A stretch of 6,826 bases of DNA. It comes from Sutterella parvirubra YIT 11816 (GTDB lineage: Bacteria > Pseudomonadota > Gammaproteobacteria > Burkholderiales > Burkholderiaceae_F). The DNA lies in the NCBI RefSeq assembly GCF_000250875.1, contig NZ_JH604959.1, positions 1-6,826 of the forward strand, read 5' to 3'. Numbering within the stretch: position 1 is the first letter of the stretch; the number at the start of each line of letters is the position of its first letter. Both the position numbers and the translations under genes were made by a program. Below, piece after piece: positions 1 through 5,442 of the stretch. The notes beneath the pieces are model-generated. The model searched no databases. It had not been told where the DNA came from and saw nothing but the letters and a program-made list of their open reading frames with translations.

Positions 1-32
1 AATTATTACACGTTATTCCCTTACTAGTCCAT
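1..32. other. AT-rich junction sequence that ends the MFS reading frame
   Basis: About a third of these bases are G or C, against a clearly GC-rich remainder. The transporter frame read from the right matches family expectation up to the Tyr codon at about 33-35, then continues as Gly-Leu-Val-Arg-Glu-stop, which is not what the first helix of an MFS protein should read. The change is abrupt. It could be the edge of an inserted element, a contig end inside a repeat, or an assembly error. Too little is visible to name an element. Confidence 0.5.
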
Positions 33-216
33 AGAGCGAGAGCGACTGCTGCACGGCGACGAGATCCGTGCCGAGCGACTCGGCGATGGCGTGGAAGCCC
101 GGCACGTAGGTGTTCGCGGCGAAGGGACCGATCGAGGAGATCGTCACCAAAAGGGCCGCGTCGCCCCACGTGGGTCTTCCGGAGATGGCGCCTCGGGGGA
201 CGGCGGTTCCGGACAT
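13..216 (-). CDS. N-terminal fragment of a Bcr/CflA-like MFS transporter (broken)
   Basis: The 67-residue frame starts with a short polar segment, then a hydrophobic first helix (about residues 20-35, containing LLVTISSIGPFAANTYVPGF). This is followed by an AIAESLGTDLVAVQQSLSLY segment. A Gly-Pro-(x)n-Tyr-hP helix end, then an 'AIA..LG....AVQQ(T/S)LS.Y' stretch, is how Bcr/CflA drug-efflux members of the major facilitator superfamily usually begin. They are inner-membrane proton-driven exporters of about 400 residues. Here the frame stops at 13-15, only five codons after family similarity ends, so this copy as seen is truncated and non-functional. The start at 214-216 has only a weak A/G-rich stretch upstream. 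The gene is divergent from gluQ. The substrate cannot be told. Family assignment rests on about 45 residues. Confidence 0.6.
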   Translation of the reverse strand: MSGTAVPRGAISGRPTWGDAALLVTISSIGPFAANTYVPGFHAIAESLGTDLVAVQQSLSLYGLVRE

Positions 217-239
217 CGGTGTTGTTCTTTTTCGAGGGT

Positions 240-261
240 CGGGCCGTCGGGGGTCGGCCCG
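240..261. repeat. Perfect 7-bp inverted repeat in the MFS/gluQ divergent region
   Basis: CGGGCCG (240-246) pairs with CGGCCCG (255-261) across an 8-base loop. It lies between the two divergent starts and ends one base before the proposed gluQ -10 box, so it covers the place where a -35 box would sit. It could be an operator or simply a chance GC-rich palindrome. Confidence 0.4.
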
Positions 262-262
262 T

Positions 263-268
263 TAGAAT
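263..268 (+). promoter_or_regulatory. Candidate -10 box for gluQ (TAGAAT)
   Basis: TAGAAT differs from the TATAAT consensus at one position and lies 35 bases before the gluQ start, giving a leader of about 29 bases. No good -35 hexamer is present 16-18 bases upstream. The same TAGAAT hexamer serves the tRNA-Pro gene further on, which supports the call a little. Confidence 0.45.
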
Positions 269-303
269 GGCGTTGTTTCCGAAACCATAACACACCGCCA
301 AAG

Positions 304-1161
304 ATGAGCACCTACAAGGGACGCTTCGCCCCGAGCCCCACCGGCCGCCTCCACCGCGGAAGCCTCGCCGCCGCCCTGGCGAGCTGGCTCGACGCCCGCG
401 CCCACGGGGGCGTCTGGGTCGTGCGGATCGAAGACATTGATCCGCCGCGCGACGTGCCGGGCGCGGCGGAAGACATCCTGCGCGTGCTCACGCGTCTCGG
501 GATGACCTCCGACGAACCCGTGCGGTACCAAAGCCGCATGGACGGCCTCTACGAGGCCGCCCTGGAGAAGCTCCGAACGGCGGGACGGCTCTACGGCTGC
601 GCCTGCTCGCGCACCGAAATACGTGAGTGCGCGCTCGCTCTCGGTCTCGCCCCCAACGTCTATCCGGGCACGTGCCGCCGGGGGACGAACGGGCGTCCGG
701 TCCGGATGCTCCGGTTTCTGACGGATGACCAACCCGTCACCTTCACGGACCGCTGGTGCGGTCCCTTCACCCAGAACGTCGAGCGCGAGTGCGGCGACTT
801 CGTCGTGAAGCGCGCGGACGGGCTCTGGGCCTATCAGCTGGCCGTCGTGGCGGACGACATCGATCAGGGCGTCACCGACATCGTGCGCGGGGCGGACCTC
901 CTCGACAACACGCCGCGGCAGATCATGCTCACCAAAGCCTTGGGCGGCGCCCCGGCCCGCTACATGCACGTGCCGCTGGTGTTGAACGACCGCGGCGAGA
1001 AGCTCTCGAAGCAGCAGGGCGCGGTCCCGCTCACGGACGACCTGATGGATGAATTGGAGCGTGCCTTCACGCATCTCGGGTTCCCCAGGATCGGGGCGGA
1101 CACGCCGGAGGCGTTCCTCAAAGCCGCCGTGCCCCTTTGGGCGGAGCGCTTCAGGGACTGA
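304..1161 (+). CDS. gluQ: Glutamyl-Q tRNA(Asp) synthetase
   Basis: GluQ-RS activates glutamate and transfers it onto queuosine at position 34 of tRNA(Asp), making glutamyl-queuosine. It is a paralogue of glutamyl-tRNA synthetase that lacks the anticodon-binding half, and the 285-residue length fits that. The protein opens with GRFAPSPTGRLHRGSL: H17-R18-G19-S20 is the class I 'HIGH' motif. RIEDIDPPR follows (residues 41-49). A zinc site typical of this family is seen as C99, C101, Y120 and C124. KLSKQ (233-237) is the 'KMSKS' motif. The frame is open from 91, but the upstream codons are unlike the family and the ATG at 304 gives the standard N-terminus, so that start is chosen even though no clear Shine-Dalgarno sequence precedes it. 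The gene converges on slyD and has two hairpins after its stop. Confidence 0.95.
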   Translation: MSTYKGRFAPSPTGRLHRGSLAAALASWLDARAHGGVWVVRIEDIDPPRDVPGAAEDILRVLTRLGMTSDEPVRYQSRMDGLYEAALEKLRTAGRLYGCACSRTEIRECALALGLAPNVYPGTCRRGTNGRPVRMLRFLTDDQPVTFTDRWCGPFTQNVERECGDFVVKRADGLWAYQLAVVADDIDQGVTDIVRGADLLDNTPRQIMLTKALGGAPARYMHVPLVLNDRGEKLSKQQGAVPLTDDLMDELERAFTHLGFPRIGADTPEAFLKAAVPLWAERFRD

Positions 1162-1243
1162 AGGCGTTGAGCGTCGACTGAAGGTCGATCAACCGGAGTG
1201 ACGGCTCACCATCCTCCGATCTCAGAGAGGCTCCGACATGCCG

Positions 1244-1269
1244 ACGGGCGAAGATTTCTCTTCGCCCGT
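1244..1269. terminator. Strong hairpin between convergent gluQ and slyD
   Basis: ACGGGCGAAGA (1244-1254) pairs perfectly with TCTTCGCCCGT (1259-1269), an 11-bp stem with a TTTC loop. It lies 82 bases after the gluQ stop and 71 bases beyond the slyD stop, where a bidirectional terminator would be expected. Neither side has a good T-run (only TCGATTT on the plus side), so its strength as an intrinsic terminator is uncertain. Confidence 0.55.
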
Positions 1270-1278
1270 TCGATTTCC

Positions 1279-1303
1279 AGCGGAGCATACGCTCGCTTTT
1301 CTT
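1279..1303 (+). terminator. Second hairpin with T-run, likely gluQ terminator
   Basis: AGCGGAGC (1279-1286) pairs with GCTCGCT (1291-1297) with one bulged G and an ATAC loop. The stem is followed by TTTTCTT. A short stem plus a T-run on the plus strand after gluQ fits an intrinsic terminator working in tandem with the hairpin just before it. Confidence 0.5.
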
Positions 1304-1339
1304 GACCGCCCCTTCACCGGAAAGGACGGTGAGAACGAC

Positions 1340-1966
1340 TTACCGCAGGATGCGGGGCGGGCGCGCCAACTTCGCCATGGAGCTGCCGTCATCCTCCGCC
1401 GCGCGGAGCATCGCGTTCATTTCCTCGTCCGTGGGATCGTCGTCATCCTCGGGGACGATCTTGTCGGCGAGCCCGAGGAATGAGGGCACCACCACGTCGT
1501 CCGTCCCGACCGCCTCTTCGTCGTCGGGTTCGGTCACGTCGAGCACCTTGATTTCAAACTGGAGCGCGATCCCCGAGAGCGGGTGGTTGGCTTCCAAAAC
1601 CGCCTGACCTTCCGCAACGTCGGTCACGCGCCAGCGGCGGCCGTCGGGGGCTTCGCCCGGAATTTCGTCGTAGACGAGGCCAGGGACGATGAGTTCGGGG
1701 TCGCCGAGGCGCTCCGCCGGGACGATCCTGATCGCGTCGGCGTCGTAGTCGCCGAAGGCGTCTTCGGGTTCGAGCTTGATCACGAAGCCTTCGCCGGGGA
1801 AGCGTCCGTCGAGCGCGGCCTCCAACTTCGGGAAGATGTCGCCGTGCCCGTGGAGATACGTGATCCCTTCTTCGGGCGACTCTTCGAGCACGCGCCCCGT
1901 CATGTCCGCCATGCGCACGGCGAGCGTCACGAGACGGTCCTTCTTCACATCGAGCTTCGTGGTCAT
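1340..1966 (-). CDS. slyD: SlyD-type FKBP peptidyl-prolyl cis-trans isomerase
   Basis: The product catalyses cis-trans isomerisation of peptidyl-proline bonds and, in this family, acts as a cytoplasmic folding chaperone. The 208-residue protein shows the two-domain SlyD pattern: an FKBP part begins near residues 10-50 (TLAVRMADMTGRVLEES, then YLHGHGDIFPKLEAALDG). An inserted flap (IF) chaperone domain covers roughly 70-125 (DAFGDYDADAIRIVP). The FKBP part resumes with ANHPLSGIALQFEIKVLDV (126-144). Beyond that lies a tail of about 60 residues rich in Asp and Glu (EDDDD at 173-177) that ends in basic residues. The Cys/His metal-binding tail known from Escherichia coli SlyD is absent. The frame is open far upstream, but the ATG at 1966 has AGAAGGA seven bases before it and gives the family N-terminus. 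The neighbouring genes do not point to a special client. Confidence 0.9.
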   Translation of the reverse strand: MTTKLDVKKDRLVTLAVRMADMTGRVLEESPEEGITYLHGHGDIFPKLEAALDGRFPGEGFVIKLEPEDAFGDYDADAIRIVPAERLGDPELIVPGLVYDEIPGEAPDGRRWRVTDVAEGQAVLEANHPLSGIALQFEIKVLDVTEPDDEEAVGTDDVVVPSFLGLADKIVPEDDDDPTDEEMNAMLRAAEDDGSSMAKLARPPRILR

Positions 1967-2009
1967 CGGTGATCCTTCTTCGGATTGTCGGTTTTGTTCG
2001 GAGAGCGAA

Positions 2010-2015
2010 AGTCTA
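2010..2015 (-). promoter_or_regulatory. Candidate -10 box for slyD (TAGACT)
   Basis: On the minus strand GCTAGACT lies 44 bases before the slyD start. A weak -35 candidate, TTCAGG, is 16 bases further upstream. The same GCTAGACT octamer sits in the equivalent place before the PHP gene, which supports its being a promoter element. It would separate slyD from the DUF805 pair. Confidence 0.45.
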
Positions 2016-2052
2016 GCGGGTTTCGGGCGGCCCTGAAGGCGCCCCCCGCTCT

Positions 2053-2469
2053 TCAGGCGAAGAACGGCGCCTCGGCCGGAGGCCACGCGCGCCCGGCGGG
2101 GCGCGCCGGGAGCATGAGCAGCCCGAGGATGAGGATGGGCGTCACGCAGGGGATCAGCGCCAGCCCCGACCACGCGCCCGACATGCCGGCATCGTGAAAG
2201 CGCCGCGCAAGCATCGGAAAAAGCGCCGTCGACCAGGCGAAGACGAGCCAACTCACACCGTGCGCGATCCCGACCAACATCTCGTCCGAGATCCACTCGG
2301 CGTCGGCGATCGGGTCGAGCGCGAACCAACCCGCGGCGCCCAAAAGCGCCCAGAGGAGCGCCTCCCGCGCAAACCGCGTACGGGAGCTTCTTCTCTGCGG
2401 GTCGTAGACGGTGAGAAAGCCCTCCCCCACCATCGCAAAGAAGCGCACGCCGCCCGTCATGCGCCTCAT
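2053..2469 (-). CDS. DUF805 family membrane protein
   Basis: This 138-residue protein has three hydrophobic segments (about 37-51, 64-87 and 100-122) and the signature ARRFHDAGMSGAW (residues 88-100), followed by a proline-containing helix. That arrangement is typical of DUF805 (YhaH-like) small inner-membrane proteins, whose function is unknown. The Arg-rich stretch before the first helix (QRRSSRTRFARE, 25-36) corresponds to the usual 'GRxsRxxyw' start of the domain. The ATG at 2469 is chosen because it overlaps the stop of the upstream gene as ATGA and has GGGGAG six bases before it. An ATG three codons later (2460) is the alternative. Overlap with its neighbour suggests coupled translation and a shared role. 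A 7-bp inverted repeat (2032-2038 with 2051-2057) lies at the stop codon but has no T-run. Confidence 0.75.
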   Translation of the reverse strand: MRRMTGGVRFFAMVGEGFLTVYDPQRRSSRTRFAREALLWALLGAAGWFALDPIADAEWISDEMLVGIAHGVSWLVFAWSTALFPMLARRFHDAGMSGAWSGLALIPCVTPILILGLLMLPARPAGRAWPPAEAPFFA

Positions 2470-3119
2470 CCGCGGCTCCCCAAAGGTTCGCTCATGATGC
2501 GCCGCCCCATGCGGGCGGCGGTCTCGGGGTCGCATTTTCCGTCTTTGGCGAGCTTTTCCAACTTCGTGCGGTAGCGCACGCGCAGCTGCATCTGAAGCGA
2601 AGGCGGCTCGCCCTCGCAAGCCAACAGGAATTCCGTCCAAAGCCGCTCGGCGGGATCCGCCGAAAGGGGCTTCCCCCGGGCACCTGGTGTTCCCTGCGGT
2701 TCGGGCACCACCGTGCCGATCCGCACGGGCGTGCCGCCGGGACCGGGCAAGGGTTCAGGCGCGGGGTCCGGCGTTCCGACGGAAGGCCGCCAGGCGATGG
2801 CAAAGAAGAGCACGAGGTTGAGCCCCGGCACCGCGGCGACGGCGGCCGTCGCCGGATTCATCCCCGCGTCCCGCAGACGCCTCGCCGTCGCGGCGACGGC
2901 GTGCCAGAGCGAAAGGAGCGCCAACCCCAGGGCCATGGCGAAACCCGCCCACCGCACCGCGTCCACTGCGTGGCGGTCCGCGGAAATCGCGAGCGCCAGG
3001 GCGACGCCGAGCGCCAACGCCGACGCGTAGAGCGAACGGGCGAAGCCCTCGGTGCGCGTGCGCCCGAAGGGCGAAAGCGACCAGGCGTCGGGGGCGAGGA
3101 TCGAGTCGGAGCGGGTCAT
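2466..3119 (-). CDS. DUF805-like membrane protein with soluble C-terminal extension
   Basis: The function is unknown. Residues 1-110 resemble a DUF805 domain: SPFGRTRTEGFARSLY precedes a first helix (about 31-47), a second helix covers 53-77, then comes ATARRLRDAGMN (77-88), and a third helix ends at AIAW (107-110). The downstream gene carries the matching motif ARRFHDAGM, so the two look like diverged relatives. A Pro/Gly-rich linker (about 112-150, PDPAPEPLPGPGGTP) leads to a charged, probably helical segment (about 155-210) that includes two cysteines (C168, C196) and that I do not recognise. The ATG at 3119 gives a complete domain but has no clear Shine-Dalgarno sequence and lies only 12 bases past the T-run of the bamC terminator. 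Transcription may therefore depend on read-through or on a promoter I could not find. Confidence 0.65.
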   Translation of the reverse strand: MTRSDSILAPDAWSLSPFGRTRTEGFARSLYASALALGVALALAISADRHAVDAVRWAGFAMALGLALLSLWHAVAATARRLRDAGMNPATAAVAAVPGLNLVLFFAIAWRPSVGTPDPAPEPLPGPGGTPVRIGTVVPEPQGTPGARGKPLSADPAERLWTEFLLACEGEPPSLQMQLRVRYRTKLEKLAKDGKCDPETAARMGRRIMSEPLGSRG

Positions 3120-3130
3120 GGTGGGGGTAC

Positions 3131-3169
3131 CAAAAACGAAGAGGCCTCAGCGCGCCGCCGAAGCCTCTT
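3131..3169 (-). terminator. Intrinsic terminator of bamC
   Basis: On the minus strand the 31 bases at 3169-3139 fold into a 13-bp stem with a five-base loop. The outer arm is AAGAGGC against GCCTCTT, and the inner pairs include two G-T wobbles. CGTTTTTGG follows, giving a run of five T (3136-3132). It lies 32 bases after the bamC stop. The stem, loop and T-run together make this a strong call. Confidence 0.85.
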
Positions 3170-3201
3170 CCTTCCATTTGACGGTGGTGCCTTCCGTCCG
3201 A

Positions 3202-4386
3202 TCAGCGGAGCTGTTCGGCCAAAAGCGTCAGGATGTTCGGCGCGACGCCCGTCGGGTCTTCGCCGCCGTCCGGACCCTGAACCGTCACGCGGGTCGTGGC
3301 GCCTTCGTCGCCGAGGTGGATGCGGTAGTTGGGCGCATCAACGGGCTTCTGGCTCCCGAACACGTTCGCGAAGAAGCCCTGTTCGCTCTTCATGCGCTCT
3401 TCGTAGGTCGGATCGAGGTAGCGGACCATGAAGTAGCCCGCGACGCGGTCGCGGTCGACCAATTCAAAGCCCATGCGGTCGATGACGAGGCCGACCGTGC
3501 GCCAGGCGCGGTCAAAGGGTTCCTTCATGTCGACGGCTTCGAGGACGCCCTGCTCGTTCTTGACGAGGTCCGCCTTCGGCTCGGTCGGGGTCTGCTGGAG
3601 ATCCTTCTGGACCTGAGCTTCTTCCAGGGCCTTCTGGGCGTTCGGGTTGAATTCGGCGTCGAGGCGCAGCGCGAGACGCTGAAGCATTTCCGCTTCCATC
3701 ATCGGGTCGGCGGGACCGGGCTGCCAGATCGTGTTGCCGTTCTGGGAACCGGTGACGACTTCGACCATCGAGCGGTGCGTGATGTAGATGTTCGACGTGC
3801 CGTCGTCGTTCCTTTCGATGCGGGTGCGGTACTGGTCGCGCTCACCGGTCGAGTACGCAAAGTCGAGGACCTTGCCGATCGTGCCGCGGATGATGTCCTG
3901 CGGGAGCTTCGCCTTGTTCTCGGCCCATTCCGTTTCCATGTAGCCCGTTTCCGGGTTCTGCTGACGGATGACGAGACCGACCGACGGCCAGAAGTCCTGG
4001 ACCACGGTCCAAACCTGTTCGGCGGGCGCCGTCACCTGGAGCCAGCGGCTCTGGCCGTCCTTCATCACCTTGACGTTCACCGTGTCGGGCACGATGTACT
4101 GCGCGGCGACGTTCTGCGGATTCTGGTTCTGCGCCGCGGCGGCCTGGCGGGCCGCTTCGGCGTTGGCGCTCACCACGCTCGGACGCGAAGGCACGTCGAA
4201 GCGGTCGTCCGTCTTGATCGGCGTCATGTCGGGCGGCACTTCCAGGTTCGCCCGCGTGTTCGAGGCCTCGTACTGAACCTTGTCGTTGTTGAAGGCCGAG
4301 TTGATGTCGATGCCGAAGTAGGCGCAACCCGTGAGCGACATCACGGCGGGGGCCAGGGCGGCGAGACGAAGCGTGTGCTTGGTCAT
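3202..4386 (-). CDS. bamC: Outer membrane assembly lipoprotein BamC (NlpB/DapX)
   Basis: BamC is an accessory lipoprotein of the BAM complex, which inserts beta-barrel proteins into the outer membrane. It binds BamD through its flexible N-terminus. The protein has a lipoprotein signal peptide (residues 1-20) with lipobox LTGC, so Cys21 would be lipidated. Ala22 at +2 fits outer-membrane sorting. The family's N-terminal motif is seen as DKVQYEASN..ANLEVPPDMTP (35-56). Two helix-grip domains follow at about 100-215 (IVPDTVNVKVMKDGQSRWLQV, then WPSVGLVI) and 283-394 (AWRTVGLVIDRMGFELVDRDR). Between them is a linker rich in Gln and Ala. At 394 residues it is longer than the E. coli protein. The ATG at 4386 is used rather than the open upstream codons because it begins the signal peptide and has AGGAA upstream. 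In many betaproteobacteria dapA comes directly before bamC; here it does not. Confidence 0.9.
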   Translation of the reverse strand: MTKHTLRLAALAPAVMSLTGCAYFGIDINSAFNNDKVQYEASNTRANLEVPPDMTPIKTDDRFDVPSRPSVVSANAEAARQAAAAQNQNPQNVAAQYIVPDTVNVKVMKDGQSRWLQVTAPAEQVWTVVQDFWPSVGLVIRQQNPETGYMETEWAENKAKLPQDIIRGTIGKVLDFAYSTGERDQYRTRIERNDDGTSNIYITHRSMVEVVTGSQNGNTIWQPGPADPMMEAEMLQRLALRLDAEFNPNAQKALEEAQVQKDLQQTPTEPKADLVKNEQGVLEAVDMKEPFDRAWRTVGLVIDRMGFELVDRDRVAGYFMVRYLDPTYEERMKSEQGFFANVFGSQKPVDAPNYRIHLGDEGATTRVTVQGPDGGEDPTGVAPNILTLLAEQLR

Positions 4387-4431
4387 CCTTATTCGTTCCT
4401 GTGGTTTGGGCCCGAAGGCCATAGTCCGAAA

Positions 4432-4440
4432 ATTTTAGCA
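4432..4440 (-). promoter_or_regulatory. Extended -10 promoter of bamC (TGC-TAAAAT)
   Basis: On the minus strand TGCTAAAAT combines the TGn extension with a hexamer one base from TATAAT. It lies 46 bases before the bamC start and gives a leader of about 40 bases. That leader contains a small GGCC-TTCG-GGCC stem with a stable UUCG-type loop (4420-4409). No convincing -35 hexamer is seen, which the TGn extension makes less necessary. Confidence 0.6.
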
Positions 4441-4447
4441 AAGCGAC

Positions 4448-4569
4448 CGGGGCTTTTGGCGCGGCGGGACGCCCCGAAGTCAAGCGGCAAGGGGATGCGG
4501 GCGAAGGTCTTCACGCGGTTTTCGCGTCGGGCCGCATCCCGGTCCGGCCGTCGGAGCGTCCGACGGCCG
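4448..4569 (-). repeat. Three-hairpin structured spacer between the M50 gene and bamC
   Basis: Three inverted repeats fill this spacer. CGGCCGTCGGA (4545-4555) pairs with TCCGACGGCCG (4559-4569), 11 bp with a three-base loop. GGGATGCGG (4492-4500) pairs with CCGCATCCC (4532-4540), 9 bp, enclosing ACGCG/CGCGT (4513-4517 with 4523-4527). CGGGGC (4448-4453) pairs with GCCCCG (4471-4476). The first lies 14 bases after the M50 stop and probably ends that transcript, but no T-run follows, so this is not a textbook intrinsic terminator. The structure sits just upstream of the bamC promoter. Confidence 0.55.
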
Positions 4570-4582
4570 CTTGGAACCGGCC

Positions 4583-5236
4583 TCAAAGAATCAGATTGAC
4601 GACCCACTGCCCCGCCCGGATGAAGGGCGCCACCACGTACCAAAGGCCGTTGAAGGCGAGAAGAAGCAGAAGGATCATGAAGCCCCAGCGCTCGGTCTTG
4701 TCGAATTCCCTCCCGATTTTCTCGGGGAGCACGCTCCGCACGATGCGCCCGCCGTCGAGCGGCAGGAGCGGAATCAGGTTCAGCGCCATCAGCACGACGT
4801 TCACCTGAATGCCGGCGACGGCGACCTCAAGGAAGAACCGCTCGTGGATCCCGACCGAGACCAGCACCTTGAGCAGAAGCGCCCAAAGCACGGCCTGAAG
4901 GAGGTTCGAGAGCGGCCCCGCCGCGGCGGTGATCCCCATCCCGGCCTTCGGGTTGCGGAAGTTCCAGGGGTTGATCGGCACGGGCTTCGCCCAACCGAAG
5001 AGGAGCGGCCCCATCCCGGAGAGCGTCGCGACAAGAAGCATCACGCCCGGCACGATGATCGTCCCCATCATGTCGATGTGGGGAAGCGGGTTCACCGTCA
5101 CGCGCCCGAGCGAGCGGGCGGTGGGGTCGCCCAGGCGCTCCGCCGCCCAGCCGTGGGCGGACTCGTGGAGCGTGATCGCGAAGATCATGGGGAAGGCGTA
5201 GACGCAGAGCGTCTGAATGGCGTGGGCGATGTCCAT
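4583..5236 (-). CDS. M50 family site-2 protease (membrane zinc metalloprotease)
   Basis: Site-2 proteases cut substrates inside the membrane using zinc. The zinc motif HESAH is at residues 24-28 (H24 and H28 as ligands, E25 catalytic). NLIPLLPLDGGRI (153-165) supplies the third ligand, D161. Between them are VNPLPHIDMMGTI (48-60), the segment FGWAKPVPINPWNF (80-93) and AAAGPLSN (104-111), all typical of the short bacterial 'site-2 protease family' with four to six membrane helices. The length of 217 residues is normal for this type. There is no PDZ domain, so it is not RseP. The ATG at 5236 begins exactly where relatives begin but is preceded by CATCTTCCCTTC, with no Shine-Dalgarno sequence. 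The physiological substrate is unknown. It lies between the PHP gene and bamC on the same strand, separated from both by about 200 bases. Confidence 0.88.
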   Translation of the reverse strand: MDIAHAIQTLCVYAFPMIFAITLHESAHGWAAERLGDPTARSLGRVTVNPLPHIDMMGTIIVPGVMLLVATLSGMGPLLFGWAKPVPINPWNFRNPKAGMGITAAAGPLSNLLQAVLWALLLKVLVSVGIHERFFLEVAVAGIQVNVVLMALNLIPLLPLDGGRIVRSVLPEKIGREFDKTERWGFMILLLLLAFNGLWYVVAPFIRAGQWVVNLIL

Positions 5237-5328
5237 GAAGGGAAGATGTTCGGGTGGGCTGAGGCGGAGAGAGCGGCTTCGGAACCGCAGCCTTCCCCGG
5301 TCGGTTCAAAACGTTGGGAATGCCGCGA

Positions 5329-5334
5329 ATCTTA
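5329..5334 (-). promoter_or_regulatory. Possible -10 box for the M50 protease gene (TAAGAT)
   Basis: On the minus strand GCTAAGATTCGCGG resembles the -10 boxes before the other genes of this window. It would give a leader of about 85 bases. The hexamer matches TATAAT at four of six positions and there is no visible -35, so the call is tentative. Confidence 0.3.
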
Positions 5335-5348
5335 GCGGATCGGGGAAA

Positions 5349-5404
5349 GCGGCCGCGCGGGCAGGCACCTTTGCGGCCGCCGCGAAGGCGTAAAGGTGTT
5401 TTCG
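5349..5404. repeat. Overlapping, mutually exclusive inverted repeats after the PHP gene
   Basis: GCGGCCGC occurs twice (5349-5356 and 5373-5380) and the copies can pair across 16 bases. CACCTTT (5366-5372) can pair instead with AAAGGTG (5392-5398), extended by three more pairs inward to 5375 and 5389. Both structures use bases 5373-5375, so only one can form at a time. The second stem is followed on the plus strand by TTTTCGG. A third hairpin, TTCCGG with CCGGAA on the minus strand, lies at 5410-5430, just past the PHP stop. No gene is visible in this 206-base spacer (5237-5442). Confidence 0.45.
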
Positions 5405-5442
5405 GAATTTTTCCGGGTCTGCTCCGGAAGTGGGCCGCGGGC

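Noticed and set aside
242..253. 12-base word GGCCGTCGGGGG shared with slyD at 1639-1650, and a related GGCCGTCGG at 4546-4554
   Set aside because: The slyD copy is ordinary coding sequence. Short GC-rich words recur by chance, and there is no common flanking structure to make a repeat family.
91..303. Upstream extension of the gluQ frame by 71 codons
   Set aside because: The added residues are Gly/Arg-rich and unlike the family, they overlap the divergent transporter start, and the ATG at 304 gives the standard N-terminus.
262..1074. 270-codon open frame antisense to gluQ
   Set aside because: It is a GC-rich shadow frame, rich in Arg, Ala, Val and His, with no domain resemblance, while the plus strand encodes a clear synthetase.
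1238..1483. 81-codon frame with internal start just before the slyD end
   Set aside because: It begins in the terminator hairpin and continues antisense into slyD, with no ribosome binding site or family resemblance.
3052..4599. 515-codon plus-strand open frame opposite bamC
   Set aside because: The composition is that of an antisense shadow (Val, Arg, Asp, His runs), and it covers bamC, its terminator and promoter. bamC motifs on the minus strand are unambiguous.
4571..5335. His/Arg/Pro-rich open frame opposite the M50 gene
   Set aside because: It mirrors the protease codons, has no recognisable domain and no good ribosome binding site.
5349..5380. Two GCGGCCGC (NotI) sites as possible cloning-vector remnants
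   Set aside because: The surrounding sequence has the same composition and promoter style as the rest, and no vector or linker sequence is visible. In GC-rich DNA such sites are not rare.
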